NCBI RefSeq assembly: GCF_000183425.1 | Contig: NC_014759.1 | Coordinates: 4,061,001 to 4,125,000 of the forward strand | From: Marivirga tractuosa DSM 4126 | GTDB lineage: Bacteria; Bacteroidota; Bacteroidia; Cytophagales; Cyclobacteriaceae | DNA: 64,000 nucleotides | Reading direction: 5' to 3' | In this document: one piece after another, positions 6,793-15,937 of the stretch | Position numbering within the stretch: position 1 is the first letter of the stretch | How the letters are laid out: each line of letters begins with the position of its first letter | Translations under genes and position numbers: made by a program | Notes under the pieces: generated by a model | What the model was told of the DNA's origin: nothing | What the model saw: the letters and a program-made list of their open reading frames with translations, nothing else | The model's database searches: none

Positions 6793-9700
6793 CTATTCTT
6801 TTATGAATTTAAGCTGCATTTGCTTAGTATTTGACTTAATAATAAGAACATAAACACCCGGGTTAAACTCAGACACATCTATTTTTTGCTCCTGACCATC
6901 GTATTTAATATGTTCTATAACCGTTCCAGAAGTATTGTAAATGAAAATCTCTGCATCAGCTTGAATGGTTAAGGGTTGAATAAATAATGTGTTTTGAACA
7001 GGGTTTGGATAAACTTTTGAAAGCAATTCAGAATCGATAGAAAGAGGTTCTTCCTCTACATCAGTTACTGTTATCGTTATAGCAGTAGTGGAACTAAACC
7101 CATTTTCATCAGTGGCTATGAGATCTAATTCATAGACATTATCTTCATTGGCATCAGCTGGAGCTTCAAAATCAGGAGCTGCATTAAAGCTAATGGCATC
7201 CGTACTGATAGTGAAAAGAGCTTCATCTTTATCACTTCCCAAGGCGAAGGTAGCTGTAACGTCAGCCGTGGCAGTATACACTGTTCCGCTACTATTTTCT
7301 TCTACACTAACACTTTCCGAAGAGGTAATGCTAGGGCCAGATTCATCTACATCGGTTACCGTTATGCTAATAGCTTTAGTGGAAGTGAACCCATCTCCAT
7401 CGGTAGCTATAAGATCTAATTCATAGACATTATCTTCATTGGCATCAGCCGGAGTTTCAAAATCAGGAGCTGCATTAAAGCTGATGGCATCTGTTGAGAT
7501 AGTGAAAAGATTTTCATCTTTGCTGTTTCCTAAGGTAAAAGTAGCAGAGACATCAGCTGTAGCAGTATAAACTGTTCCTGTGACATTCTCTTCTACACTA
7601 GCACTTGCTTCGGAGGTGATGGTCGGACCAGATTCATCGATATCGGTTACCGTAATGCTAATAGCCTTAGTGGTAGCAAACCCATCTCCATCGGTAGCTA
7701 TAAGATCTAATTCATAGACATTATCTTCATTGGCATCAGCCGGAGTTTCAAAATCAGGAGCTGCATTAAAGCTGATGGCATCCGTTGAGATAGTGAAAAG
7801 ACTTTCATCTTTGCTGCTTCCTAAAGTAAAAGTAGCAGAGACATCAGCTGTAGCAGTATAAACTGTTCCCGTGACATTCTCTTCTACACTAACACTTGCA
7901 GAAGAGGTGATCACAGGACCAGATTCATCGATATCTGTTACTGTAATAGTAATCGCTTTGGTTGTGCTAAAGTCATTTTCATCGGTAGCGATAAGATCCA
8001 ATTCATATACATTATCTCCATTGTCATCGGCCGGAGTTTCAAAGTCTGGAGCCGCATTAAAGCTAATGGCATCCGTTGAGATAGTGAAAAGACCTTCATC
8101 TTTGCTGCTTCCTAAAGTAAAGGTAGCGGAGACATCAGCTGTAGCAGTATAAACTGTTCCTGTGACATTTTCTTCTACGCTAACACTTGCAGCAGAAGTA
8201 ATGCTAGGTCCAGATTCATCTACGTCCGTGACCGTAATGGTAATAGCAGCAGTAGTGCTGAAGTCATTTTCACCTGTGGCGGTAAGATCTAGCTCATAGA
8301 CATTATCTTCATTGGCATCAGACGGAGCTTCAAAATCTGGAGAAGAATTAAAGCTAATGACACCCGATGAGATAGTGAAAAGACTTTCATCTTTGCTGCT
8401 TCCTAAAGTAAAGGTGGCGGTGACATCAGCTGTGGCGGTATAAACTGGTTCATTAATATTTTCTTCCACGCTAACACTTGTCGCAGAGGTGATGGTAGGA
8501 CCAGATTCATCTACATCCGTGACCGTAATGGTAAGAGCCTTAGTTGTGGCAAACCCATCTCCATCGGTAGCGATGAGATCTAATTCATAGACATTATCTT
8601 CATTAGCATCCGCTGGGGCTTCAAAATCTGGAGAATCATTGAAACTGATGGCATCTGTTGATATAGTGAATAGTGCTTCATCTTTGCTATTTCCCAAAGT
8701 AAAGGTTGCGGAGACATCAGCTGTAGCAGTATAAACCGTTCCCGTGATATTTTCTTCTACACTAACACTTGCTGCAGAGGTGATAGTAGGGCCAGATTCA
8801 TCCACATCCAACACAGTGATGGCGACTTCTTGAGTAACTTCATTACCTCCCTGATCTGTTGCAATTAAATCAATAAGATAAATGTTGTCATTATTGGCAT
8901 CTTGAGGAGTTTCGAAGTCTGGTGCAGTCTTAAAACTGATTTCATCGGCAGAGATATTAAAAAAGGCTTCATCTTTAGAATCACCCAAAGTAAAAGTAAC
9001 TTCTTCATCTGCTGTGGCGGTATAGAAACTAGCGGTTTCATTTTCGTCCACGGAAGCTGTAGCCGCTGATGTGATGCTAGGAGGAACGAAATCAGTTAAG
9101 TTTTTATACAAATATGAAATATTACGACCTGATTGGTTTCTTCCTGTAATTAAAATGTCTAAAAGTCCATCATTATCGGTGTCAGCTAGCGATAGGTCGC
9201 CTTGAGAAACACCAGTGAGCGGTAAATTAGCTATTTCAGAAAAATTCCCACTTCCATCATTGACGTATAATTTGGTAGTGAATTGACCACTTTCATCGCC
9301 TGAAATAATGATGTCGTTTCCGTTTATTCCATCTATATCAGCAATTTTTGCAGCACTATTGTTGACTGCTGAAAATGGCGTTCCAGCAACTTCTGTGAAT
9401 GTAGGGTTTCCGACTGTTCCATCATTTGTGTAGAGTTTTGCTACATTATTTCCTGTAATCAGAAGATCAAGGCTACCATCTCCATCTGTATCTCCGACAG
9501 CAATAGCACCATTCTTTACACCATCAAAGGTTTGTCCTGATGCAGAAAAACTCCCATTTCCGTCATTGATATATAAAATTGTAACGGCAGTTCCAGAGGA
9601 ATTTTCTCCGGAAATTATAAGGTCAGGGCCATTTTCACCATCCATATCAGCAAAAGCAATGGAGCTATTTATTACGTCCTCAAAAGGAGTTCCTGCAACT

Positions 9701-11412
9701 TCTGTGTATGTACCATCACCATTATTTGTATATAATATTGTTGCATGGAAAAGTGATTCATTAGGATTTGCTCCCGTGATGACAACATCTAAATCATTAT
9801 TATTATCTTCTTGGATATCTGCGAAAGCTATAGAACCATTATTTAATCCAGTAAGAGAAGTTGGAGTTCCGAAGTTTCCTGAGCCATCATTTAAATAAAG
9901 TTTAGTACTGAATACTTGTGGGAAACCAGGTTCTAATCCGGAAATCAATACATCTGGCCCATTTGCCCCATCTACATTGGCAAAAGCAATTGCACTGGTT
10001 TCAACTCCTGCAAACGGAGTCCCTGAAACTTCAGTGAAATTATTACTCCCATCATTTGAATACAGCTTAGCGATTCCGTTGTTGGCATTATCGTCACCGG
10101 TGATGATTACATCTTGGTTGCCATCATTATCTACATCAGCAAAAGCAGCAGCACTTTTAAAAACACCTTCAAAAGGAGTTCCACTTGCAAGTGTCAACAC
10201 TCCCGTACCATCATTTGCATAAATTTCAGTGATTGGATTACCGGATGAATTTTTCCCTGAAATTATTAAATCTAAGCTGGCATCTCCATCAATATCTAAA
10301 AAGGCTACTGATCCATTTGAAATATTGGTAAATGATCCGCTTCCCCCCGGAAAGCCACCACTCCCATCATTAAGATAGAGTCTAGTAACTTCATCTCCTA
10401 TTGAATTTGTACCTGAAATAAGTAGATCTGGGCCATTTGCTGAATTTACATCTGCAAAAGCCACTGCACTAAATTTCAGTGCATCAAAAATTTCGGAGCT
10501 TTCCGTAAAGCTAGCAGACCCATCATTTATGTATAGTTTTGTAACGGGTTGGTTTGAGCTATTAGATCCTGAAATCAATAAATCTTGGCTGTTATTATCA
10601 TCAACATCTTCAAACGAAAGGTCACTATCTAATAATCCTTCAAAAGGAGTACCACTCAGTAATGTGAAATTAGCACTTCCATCATTCAAATATATTTCAG
10701 TTCGTTCTGCTGGAGTTTGATTGGGGAATGCCGCAGGCACACCATTTCCACTTAAGGCCACATCTAAGTCATTATCTCCATCCACATCTGCAAAAGCGAT
10801 CGAACCTCTTGTTATCTTTTTAAAAATTGTACTTTTTGTAGTAAAACTACCACTACCATCATTTAGGTAAAGATTGGTAATTAAGACTGATGATGCATTA
10901 AGCCCTGATATTAGTAAATCTGGTCCATTTACTCCATCTAAATCAGCAAAAGCAATTTCACTACCTCGAACGCCCTCAAAATTTGCAGTGGCATCTTCAG
11001 TGAAATTTCCATCACCGTCATTAGTATAAAGCTTAGTGATCGGTTGACTAGTATTATCAAGACCTGATATCACTACATCCTGGCTTCCGTTTCCATCAAT
11101 GTCCGCAAAAGTTACCGAACTTTCCGTAACACCTATAAATGGTGTCCCCGTTTTTTCTGTGTAATTACCGTTGCCATCATTAATATACAGTTTGGCAATA
11201 GGATCATTAGCATTATTACTTCCTGTGATGAGTACATCCAGTCCATTAATGCCGTCTACATCAGCATAAGCAATATCCCCTTCATCTGTTGGTTCGAATG
11301 CGGGAATGATTTGAGGAGCAGGTGCTGGAGGAGGCACTTGCTTAAAGTTAATTTGAGCAAATGCACTCGCTGCAGTAAGCAATAGGAGTAGAATTAAATT
11401 TAATCGTTTCAT
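6793..11412 (-). CDS. giant secreted FG-GAP/VCBS and cadherin-like repeat protein with T9SS sorting domain
   Basis: 1539 residues with signal peptide MKRLNLILLLLLTAASAFA. Residues about 35-790 contain 14 copies of an FG-GAP/VCBS-type unit of about 55 residues (SSVTFADIDGNGSQDVVISG ... TKLYTNDG). Their DxDGxxGxD loops resemble calcium-binding integrin-alpha repeats and would form beta-propeller blades. Residues about 790-1455 hold 7 cadherin-like units of about 97 residues (ITSAASVSVEEN ... DESGP), several nearly identical. The last 80 or so residues (YPNPVQNTLFI ... GVYVLIIKS) are a type A T9SS C-terminal sorting domain, so export and surface anchoring by the type IX system are expected. It is probably an adhesin or extracellular matrix protein. 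No catalytic domain is seen. Confidence 0.92.
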   Translation of the reverse strand: MKRLNLILLLLLTAASAFAQINFKQVPPPAPAPQIIPAFEPTDEGDIAYADVDGINGLDVLITGSNNANDPIAKLYINDGNGNYTEKTGTPFIGVTESSVTFADIDGNGSQDVVISGLDNTSQPITKLYTNDGDGNFTEDATANFEGVRGSEIAFADLDGVNGPDLLISGLNASSVLITNLYLNDGSGSFTTKSTIFKKITRGSIAFADVDGDNDLDVALSGNGVPAAFPNQTPAERTEIYLNDGSANFTLLSGTPFEGLLDSDLSFEDVDDNNSQDLLISGSNSSNQPVTKLYINDGSASFTESSEIFDALKFSAVAFADVNSANGPDLLISGTNSIGDEVTRLYLNDGSGGFPGGSGSFTNISNGSVAFLDIDGDASLDLIISGKNSSGNPITEIYANDGTGVLTLASGTPFEGVFKSAAAFADVDNDGNQDVIITGDDNANNGIAKLYSNDGSNNFTEVSGTPFAGVETSAIAFANVDGANGPDVLISGLEPGFPQVFSTKLYLNDGSGNFGTPTSLTGLNNGSIAFADIQEDNNNDLDVVITGANPNESLFHATILYTNNGDGTYTEVAGTPFEDVINSSIAFADMDGENGPDLIISGENSSGTAVTILYINDGNGSFSASGQTFDGVKNGAIAVGDTDGDGSLDLLITGNNVAKLYTNDGTVGNPTFTEVAGTPFSAVNNSAAKIADIDGINGNDIIISGDESGQFTTKLYVNDGSGNFSEIANLPLTGVSQGDLSLADTDNDGLLDILITGRNQSGRNISYLYKNLTDFVPPSITSAATASVDENETASFYTATADEEVTFTLGDSKDEAFFNISADEISFKTAPDFETPQDANNDNIYLIDLIATDQGGNEVTQEVAITVLDVDESGPTITSAASVSVEENITGTVYTATADVSATFTLGNSKDEALFTISTDAISFNDSPDFEAPADANEDNVYELDLIATDGDGFATTKALTITVTDVDESGPTITSATSVSVEENINEPVYTATADVTATFTLGSSKDESLFTISSGVISFNSSPDFEAPSDANEDNVYELDLTATGENDFSTTAAITITVTDVDESGPSITSAASVSVEENVTGTVYTATADVSATFTLGSSKDEGLFTISTDAISFNAAPDFETPADDNGDNVYELDLIATDENDFSTTKAITITVTDIDESGPVITSSASVSVEENVTGTVYTATADVSATFTLGSSKDESLFTISTDAISFNAAPDFETPADANEDNVYELDLIATDGDGFATTKAISITVTDIDESGPTITSEASASVEENVTGTVYTATADVSATFTLGNSKDENLFTISTDAISFNAAPDFETPADANEDNVYELDLIATDGDGFTSTKAISITVTDVDESGPSITSSESVSVEENSSGTVYTATADVTATFALGSDKDEALFTISTDAISFNAAPDFEAPADANEDNVYELDLIATDENGFSSTTAITITVTDVEEEPLSIDSELLSKVYPNPVQNTLFIQPLTIQADAEIFIYNTSGTVIEHIKYDGQEQKIDVSEFNPGVYVLIIKSNTKQMQLKFIKE
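7050..9090 (-). repeat. tandem 291-bp coding repeats (7 units)
   Basis: Seven tandem units encode the cadherin-like domains of the giant surface protein. Neighbouring units share long near-identical stretches, for example around 7440-7500, 7735-7795 and 8030-8090 (ATTCATAGACATTATCTTC recurs at each unit). The spacing of about 291 bases equals 97 codons, so copy-number change by recombination would keep the frame. Confidence 0.85.
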
Positions 11413-11565
11413 ATATCAATTCATTTCAAAGGTTCAACAATTGTAACTTTTCTATTAGAGTTATATTTTACTCTATTAAACATAGGTTTTCAATGATAAA
11501 GATAAAAAAATCTAGTGTTATTTAATGAAAAGGTTTAGAATATATTTATTTAAAAAATAGAGTAA

Positions 11566-11620
11566 AGCCGGGCTGTCAACTTAAGTTCTATTGTAATTTG
11601 GAAGTCAGAAAGCCCGATTT
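11566..11620 (-). terminator. putative terminator downstream of crcB
   Basis: Read on the minus strand, AATCGGGCTTTCTGAC and GACAGCCCGGCTTT form a stem with a long loop, followed by TACTCTATTTTTT. It lies about 45 bases after the crcB stop. Confidence 0.5.
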
Positions 11621-11665
11621 ATTGATAGCTACACTGCAGTTCTGAATGTGAAGACTCGATCTAAA

Positions 11666-12037
11666 CTAAAATATTCTAAGAAAACTAAAACCTAAATAAA
11701 CAAAGAACAAGCCCGCTGCTAAACTACCCATCCCGTACAACAAAAACATTCCTACTTGTCCATTTTGAAGATAGCTGAAATTCTCATATGAAAAGGTTGA
11801 AAAGGTAGTGAAACCACCGCAAAAGCCCGTAACCAATAATAGTTTGATGTTTTGAGAGGGATTTTCTATTAAATAAGCTATCAAAACCCCGATTAAAAAT
11901 GAACCTAATAGGTTGGCAATGAGAGTTCCGTAAGGCAAGAAACTGGATAAGTATTTTTGAGCTAGCGTTGTGGTGCTATACCGGGCAATGCTTCCCAATC
12001 CACCGCCAAGCCCAATGAGGAGTAAACTTTTAATCAT
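11666..12037 (-). CDS. crcB: fluoride ion channel CrcB/Fluc
   Basis: 123 residues, the usual size. Four hydrophobic helices span the protein. Family motifs are present in order: GGLGSIARY near residues 11-19, TLIANLLGSFLIG near 38-50, and GFCGGFTTFSTFSYEN near 71-86, which includes the conserved phenylalanines of the fluoride path and the sodium-site loop. Fluc channels act as dual-topology dimers in the inner membrane and export fluoride. It overlaps the upstream YwqK-like gene by 4 bases (ATGA), so it is translated from that gene's transcript. No fluoride riboswitch is visible, as there is no untranslated space directly before it. Confidence 0.95.
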   Translation of the reverse strand: MIKSLLLIGLGGGLGSIARYSTTTLAQKYLSSFLPYGTLIANLLGSFLIGVLIAYLIENPSQNIKLLLVTGFCGGFTTFSTFSYENFSYLQNGQVGMFLLYGMGSLAAGLFFVYLGFSFLRIF

Positions 12038-12924
12038 TTGGAAGCAAATTTACGGTTCCACTGGTCGCGGTCATATACTAAGTCACCTTTAGCATTCCAC
12101 TCTTGATTGATGTAAGGCTTAAATTCTTGGTCGAATGGATCTCGACCATATTGAATCGTTTTTTTTCTTCGTCTTCTTTGGTCATAATATTCTGCCCATA
12201 GACCTACTTTTTCATCAAACCGATATTCTCCTTGCACGGCTACTTGGCCATTTTTATGGAAATAAAGGTAAGTTCCTTCTTTTTCACCATGTTCAATCGG
12301 AATCACTTCTTTCACATGCTGTCTTTTCTCTTCATCATAATAAGTGATTTTGGAATCTATTGGCCAGCCTTTAAAATAGGTGAGCTTATACAGAAGTATA
12401 CCATTATTATCATAACGCATCCATCTTCCATGTTTAAGCCCATTCCAGAACATTCCCTTTTCTATCACCTGCTCATCCTTTATTTTCTGATAAGGTCCAT
12501 GCAAAATCCCTGCAAATTTTGGGTCTGCATTTTTGGTACTTCTAATTTCTTTTCTCTTGAAATCATACCAATAGAAATCCCTTACATAAGGATCGGGTTC
12601 TACATATTCTTTCTTAAGATAGTTGAAAAGTTCGCGGGTGACATTGTTTCCATAACCTGACAAGGTGTAGTTTTTCCTTACCTTTTTACCGTAGTAAAAA
12701 TTTCTTTTTTTCTTTTCCTTCTTTTTTTTGTCCTCTTCCTCTTCTTCCTCCTCTTCTTCTGTATTCAGGTCAATAGTTACAGGTGCTCCATCCAGAAACT
12801 GAAAGGTTCTCCTCACGGTGTCGGAAGCTGTTTCTGTAGTATCTTGAGGGATTTCTTCTTCCTGAGCCAATAGAATAAGAGGCAAGCCAATAAATAAGGT
12901 CGATATCAGTAAGAATTTCTTCAT
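12034..12924 (-). CDS. secreted YwqK/MORN-variant repeat protein
   Basis: 296 residues from the ATG at 12924 (a TTG three codons earlier is less likely). A signal peptide (MKKFLLISTLFIGLPLILLA) is followed by an acidic run of about 9 glutamates near residues 55-65 and a lysine-rich run. Residues about 130-280 have short repeats such as KGMFWNGLKHGRWMRYDNNG, KEGTYLYFHKNGQVAVQGEY and KVGLWAEYYDQ, the MORN-variant/YwqK pattern often labelled toxin-antitoxin component YwqK although antitoxin function is unproven. Probably periplasmic or exported. Its stop overlaps crcB; a functional link with fluoride export is not evident. Confidence 0.82.
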   Translation of the reverse strand: MKKFLLISTLFIGLPLILLAQEEEIPQDTTETASDTVRRTFQFLDGAPVTIDLNTEEEEEEEEEDKKKKEKKKRNFYYGKKVRKNYTLSGYGNNVTRELFNYLKKEYVEPDPYVRDFYWYDFKRKEIRSTKNADPKFAGILHGPYQKIKDEQVIEKGMFWNGLKHGRWMRYDNNGILLYKLTYFKGWPIDSKITYYDEEKRQHVKEVIPIEHGEKEGTYLYFHKNGQVAVQGEYRFDEKVGLWAEYYDQRRRRKKTIQYGRDPFDQEFKPYINQEWNAKGDLVYDRDQWNRKFASK

Positions 12925-12930
12925 ATTATC

Positions 12931-12973
12931 CAAAACGAAAACAGCCCGAAGTTATTGAAAATTCCGGGCTGTC
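12931..12973 (-). terminator. Rho-independent terminator, minus strand (downstream of htpG)
   Basis: ACAGCCCG (12941-12948) and CGGGCTGT (12965-12972) form an 8-bp stem. On the minus strand it is followed by TTTTCGTTTTG. It lies about 80 bases after the htpG stop. Confidence 0.7.
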
Positions 12974-12994
12974 TATAATAATTATTAAATTTTC

Positions 12995-13057
12995 AATTAC
13001 GAATTACGAATTGGTGAACCTTAATTCGTAATTATCAAATTCCTAATTCGTAATTAT
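12995..13057. repeat. AATTCGTAATT direct and inverted repeat cluster
   Basis: Two overlapping copies of AATTACGAATT (12995-13012) are followed by two copies of the inverse TAATTCGTAATTAT (from 13022 and 13044), able to form a long AT-rich hairpin. The last copy runs into the htpG stop codon. This looks like a small intergenic palindromic repeat, not a protein-binding site; its role is unknown. Confidence 0.6.
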
Positions 13058-14940
13058 TTCTCCATCATCTCCACGCTTCGGCTGATAAAGTTGGTTAAAT
13101 CTTTACCGTTCAGCATGTTTTGAGAAAGAAGCGCTAAATCATAATTCTGCTTGGCAATATTCTTTTGCTCTTCTTCGCTTCCAGCTTTCAATATTTTGGA
13201 AGCCATTTTATGATTAGCATTGATGGTTAAATTATATTGATCTGGCATTCCGCCCATGAAAGGCATACCGCCTCCGGTTTGCTGCATATCCTTCATTCTG
13301 CGCATAAACTCAGGCATGGTTAGGGAAACTGGCAATTCATCAGGTGATAAAGCTTCTACAGCCACCGTCATAGATGAATTATTGATAGCCTCTTCAAATA
13401 CTTTTTTCAGCTTCTCTTTTTCATCATCAGACAATACGCTTTCTGCTTTTTCGTCCTTATCAATCAATTTATCCACTATATCAGCATCTACTCGCTTCAT
13501 ATTGGTTTTCTCCAATTTCTGCTCAAGCTGATTAATGAAATGACTATCTATTGGGCTGTCTAATATAACCACATCATAGCCTTTTTTCTGTGCAGATGTG
13601 ATATACGCATCTTGCTTATCAGGATTAGTGGCATATAGGATATTCACATTTCCATCCTTATCGGTTTGATTTCCAGCAATGCTTTCTTTATACTCATCTA
13701 GAGTGAAGTATTTGTCTTGCTCTATGCTTTTTAATAAGCAGAATTTTTTCGCTTTGTCATAGAACTTATCATCACTCATCATACCATACTTCACAAATAA
13801 GCCAATGCTTTCCCACTTTTCTTCGAATGATTTTCTATCATTTTTGTAAAGCTCAGCTAACTTATCAGCCACTTTCTTGGTAATGTGGTTGTTGATTTTC
13901 TTTACATTGCTGTCGGACTGCAAATAACTTCTCGATACGTTCAACGGAATATCAGGAGAGTCAATTACTCCGTGCATTAACATCAAGAACTCTGGTACCA
14001 CATCTTTCACCTCATCAGTAATGAATACCTGACGAGAGTACAATTGAATTTTATTTTTCTGAATATCAAAGTCATTCTTGATTTTAGGGAAGTATAAAAT
14101 TCCTGTCAAATTGAACGGATAATCAACATTTAAATGAATCCAGAATAATGGTTCTTCACTAAATGGATAAAGCTCTTTATAGAAGTTTTTATATTCTTCG
14201 TCTGATAGATCAGCTGGAGCTTTTGTCCATAGGGGAGTAGTGTTATTGATAACTTTAGGTTTTGTTATCTTCTTCTCTTTTGCATCATCTCCCTCACCTT
14301 CTTTAATAGTCTCTTCCTCTTCACCAAAGATGATAGGTACAGGCAAGAACTTGCAATATTTGGTCAAGATTTCATTGACTCTGTGTTCTTCTAAAAATTC
14401 CTCAGAATCTTTATTAATGTGTAAGATGATTTCAGAACCTCTTTCTTTTTTATCACCGTCAGTTAATTCAAACTCAGTACTTCCATCACAAACCCAGTGG
14501 GCAGGAGTGGCATCTTTCTCTCTTGATAAAGATTTGATCTCTACTTTGTCTGCCACCATAAAGGCAGAATAGAAACCTAAACCGAAGTGCCCAATGATAC
14601 CTGATCCTTCTCCTTTTTCCTTATATTTCTCCACAAATTCAGTGGCGCCAGAAAAGGCGATTTGGTTAATGTATTTTTTGATTTCCTCGCCAGTCATACC
14701 GATCCCTTTATCGATGACATGCAAAGTCTTTTTCTTTTTATCAATTTTAATTTCGATGCTTAAATCACCCAAATCACCATCATATTCACCTAGGGTACCC
14801 AGACTTTTGATTTTCTGAGTGGCATCAACTGCATTGGAAACCAACTCACGAAGGAATACCTCATGGTCAGAGTATAAAAATTTCTTAATTATTGGGAAAA
14901 TATTTTCCGAATGGATCGAAATACTACCTTTCTCTTGCAT
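13054..14940 (-). CDS. htpG: molecular chaperone HtpG (Hsp90)
   Basis: 628 residues, full length for bacterial Hsp90. The N-terminal GHKL ATPase domain has ELVSNAVDAT (catalytic Glu and Asn near residues 33-40), DKGIGMTGEEI and GHFGLGFYSAFMVADKV lid motifs. The middle domain contains the SRSYLQSDSNVKKI stretch (LNVSRSYLQ) with the conserved arginine. The C-terminal dimerisation domain follows, with no MEEVD tail. A charged linker (KEGEGDDAKEKKITK, near residues 215-235) separates N and middle domains, longer than in E. coli. It folds client proteins in the cytoplasm under stress. A palindrome 73 bases upstream may be its regulatory site. Confidence 0.98.
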   Translation of the reverse strand: MQEKGSISIHSENIFPIIKKFLYSDHEVFLRELVSNAVDATQKIKSLGTLGEYDGDLGDLSIEIKIDKKKKTLHVIDKGIGMTGEEIKKYINQIAFSGATEFVEKYKEKGEGSGIIGHFGLGFYSAFMVADKVEIKSLSREKDATPAHWVCDGSTEFELTDGDKKERGSEIILHINKDSEEFLEEHRVNEILTKYCKFLPVPIIFGEEEETIKEGEGDDAKEKKITKPKVINNTTPLWTKAPADLSDEEYKNFYKELYPFSEEPLFWIHLNVDYPFNLTGILYFPKIKNDFDIQKNKIQLYSRQVFITDEVKDVVPEFLMLMHGVIDSPDIPLNVSRSYLQSDSNVKKINNHITKKVADKLAELYKNDRKSFEEKWESIGLFVKYGMMSDDKFYDKAKKFCLLKSIEQDKYFTLDEYKESIAGNQTDKDGNVNILYATNPDKQDAYITSAQKKGYDVVILDSPIDSHFINQLEQKLEKTNMKRVDADIVDKLIDKDEKAESVLSDDEKEKLKKVFEEAINNSSMTVAVEALSPDELPVSLTMPEFMRRMKDMQQTGGGMPFMGGMPDQYNLTINANHKMASKILKAGSEEEQKNIAKQNYDLALLSQNMLNGKDLTNFISRSVEMMEK

Positions 14941-15012
14941 TTTAGTTACTGTTTTGTTTTATCTCTTGCCAATCCTCAATTCTTATTCCAGTCGTAATTT
15001 AATCTGCATTAG

Positions 15013-15027
15013 CTGTCAGCTTGGCAG
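15013..15027. promoter_or_regulatory. palindromic operator-like site between htpG and DUF4197 gene
   Basis: CTGTCAGCTTGGCAG is a near-perfect inverted repeat (CTGYCA, three bases, TGRCAG). It stands in the 130-base region between the divergent htpG and DUF4197 genes, 73 bases before the htpG start. Its place suggests a heat-shock or stress regulator site, but I cannot name the regulator. Confidence 0.45.
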
Positions 15028-15070
15028 AAAAAAAATCTGTAAATTGCATGAACTGAAAATTTATCATACT

Positions 15071-15862
15071 ATGAACCGGATACCCCTAATTTTCTTTGCC
15101 ATTTTTTGTACTATAATCTTTAATTCTTGTGAAACTTTAAAGCAAGTTGCTAAAGATTACGATCTTGATCCAACCCAAACGGGACAATTGACTGAGCGGG
15201 AAGTAATTCAAGGATTGAAATCTGCTTTAGAGGTGGGCACAAAAGCAGGAGTTGATCAATTAGCAGCTACAAATGGCTATTTGAGAGATGAAGCAGTAAA
15301 AATTTTATTGCCCTCTGAACTACAATCTGCTATTGCTCAATTGAAATCCACTTCAGCTGGTAGAAAAGTTTATGATGAATTGATTAAAGATATTGAAGCC
15401 GATATGGTAGTCAGTTTGAACCGTGCTGCTGAAAAGGCTGTGATAAAAGCCAAGCCCATTTTTGTAGATGCCATCACATCTATGACGGTACAAGATGGAT
15501 TTGACATATTGAAAGGGGATGACAATGCAGCCACTTCTTATTTACGAAGTAAGACTTTTAATCAATTGGTTAATGCTTTCAAACCTGATATAAAGAATGT
15601 TTTGGATGATCCAATTGTCTATAATAGAAGCAGTGAGCAATTGTATAGCAGTTTTGTGAAAACCTATAATGAAGTAGAAAAGAATGATATTATCAATGCC
15701 CTGAAACTTGATCCTATTAATGAGAAGGATTTAGCCACATTTGTTACGGAACGTGCCTTGGACGGCATGTTTCAAAAAGTAGCTTTGAAAGAAAAAGATA
15801 TCCGAGAAAATCCTTCAGCAAGGATAAATGATATATTGAAAAAGGTATTTGCTCAACAATAG
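15071..15862 (+). CDS. DUF4197 family lipoprotein
   Basis: 263 residues from the ATG at 15071; an open frame extends into the divergent htpG gene but is not coding there. The signal MNRIPLIFFAIFCTIIFNSC ends in a lipobox-like FNSC. The rest follows the DUF4197 pattern: LTEREVIQGLKSALEVGTKAG, the AVKILLPSELQ segment, SLNRAAEKAV, PIFVDAITSMTVQDGFDILK, ATSYLRSKT, and a C-terminal FVTERALDGMFQKVALKEKD segment. The family is widespread in Bacteroidota and proteobacteria, is predicted periplasmic and has no established biochemical role. Confidence 0.9.
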   Translation: MNRIPLIFFAIFCTIIFNSCETLKQVAKDYDLDPTQTGQLTEREVIQGLKSALEVGTKAGVDQLAATNGYLRDEAVKILLPSELQSAIAQLKSTSAGRKVYDELIKDIEADMVVSLNRAAEKAVIKAKPIFVDAITSMTVQDGFDILKGDDNAATSYLRSKTFNQLVNAFKPDIKNVLDDPIVYNRSSEQLYSSFVKTYNEVEKNDIINALKLDPINEKDLATFVTERALDGMFQKVALKEKDIRENPSARINDILKKVFAQQ

Positions 15863-15937
15863 TTTATAGATTTGCACTGATTTTGAGTCGGGTAAATTAT
15901 TCATTTAAGTTAATTGAATATAAGATATTTTTTAGAT

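Noticed and set aside
7148..8152. Open frames on the + strand inside the giant repeat protein gene
   Set aside because: They are antisense shadows of the tandem repeats in the minus-strand gene; no start context or family fits.
11640..12037. Fluoride riboswitch for crcB
   Set aside because: crcB overlaps the upstream gene, and no leader with the expected fold is present next to it.
12232..12660. Open frame of about 140 codons on the + strand opposite the YwqK-like gene
   Set aside because: It is antisense to a gene with signal peptide and family repeats, so it is a shadow.
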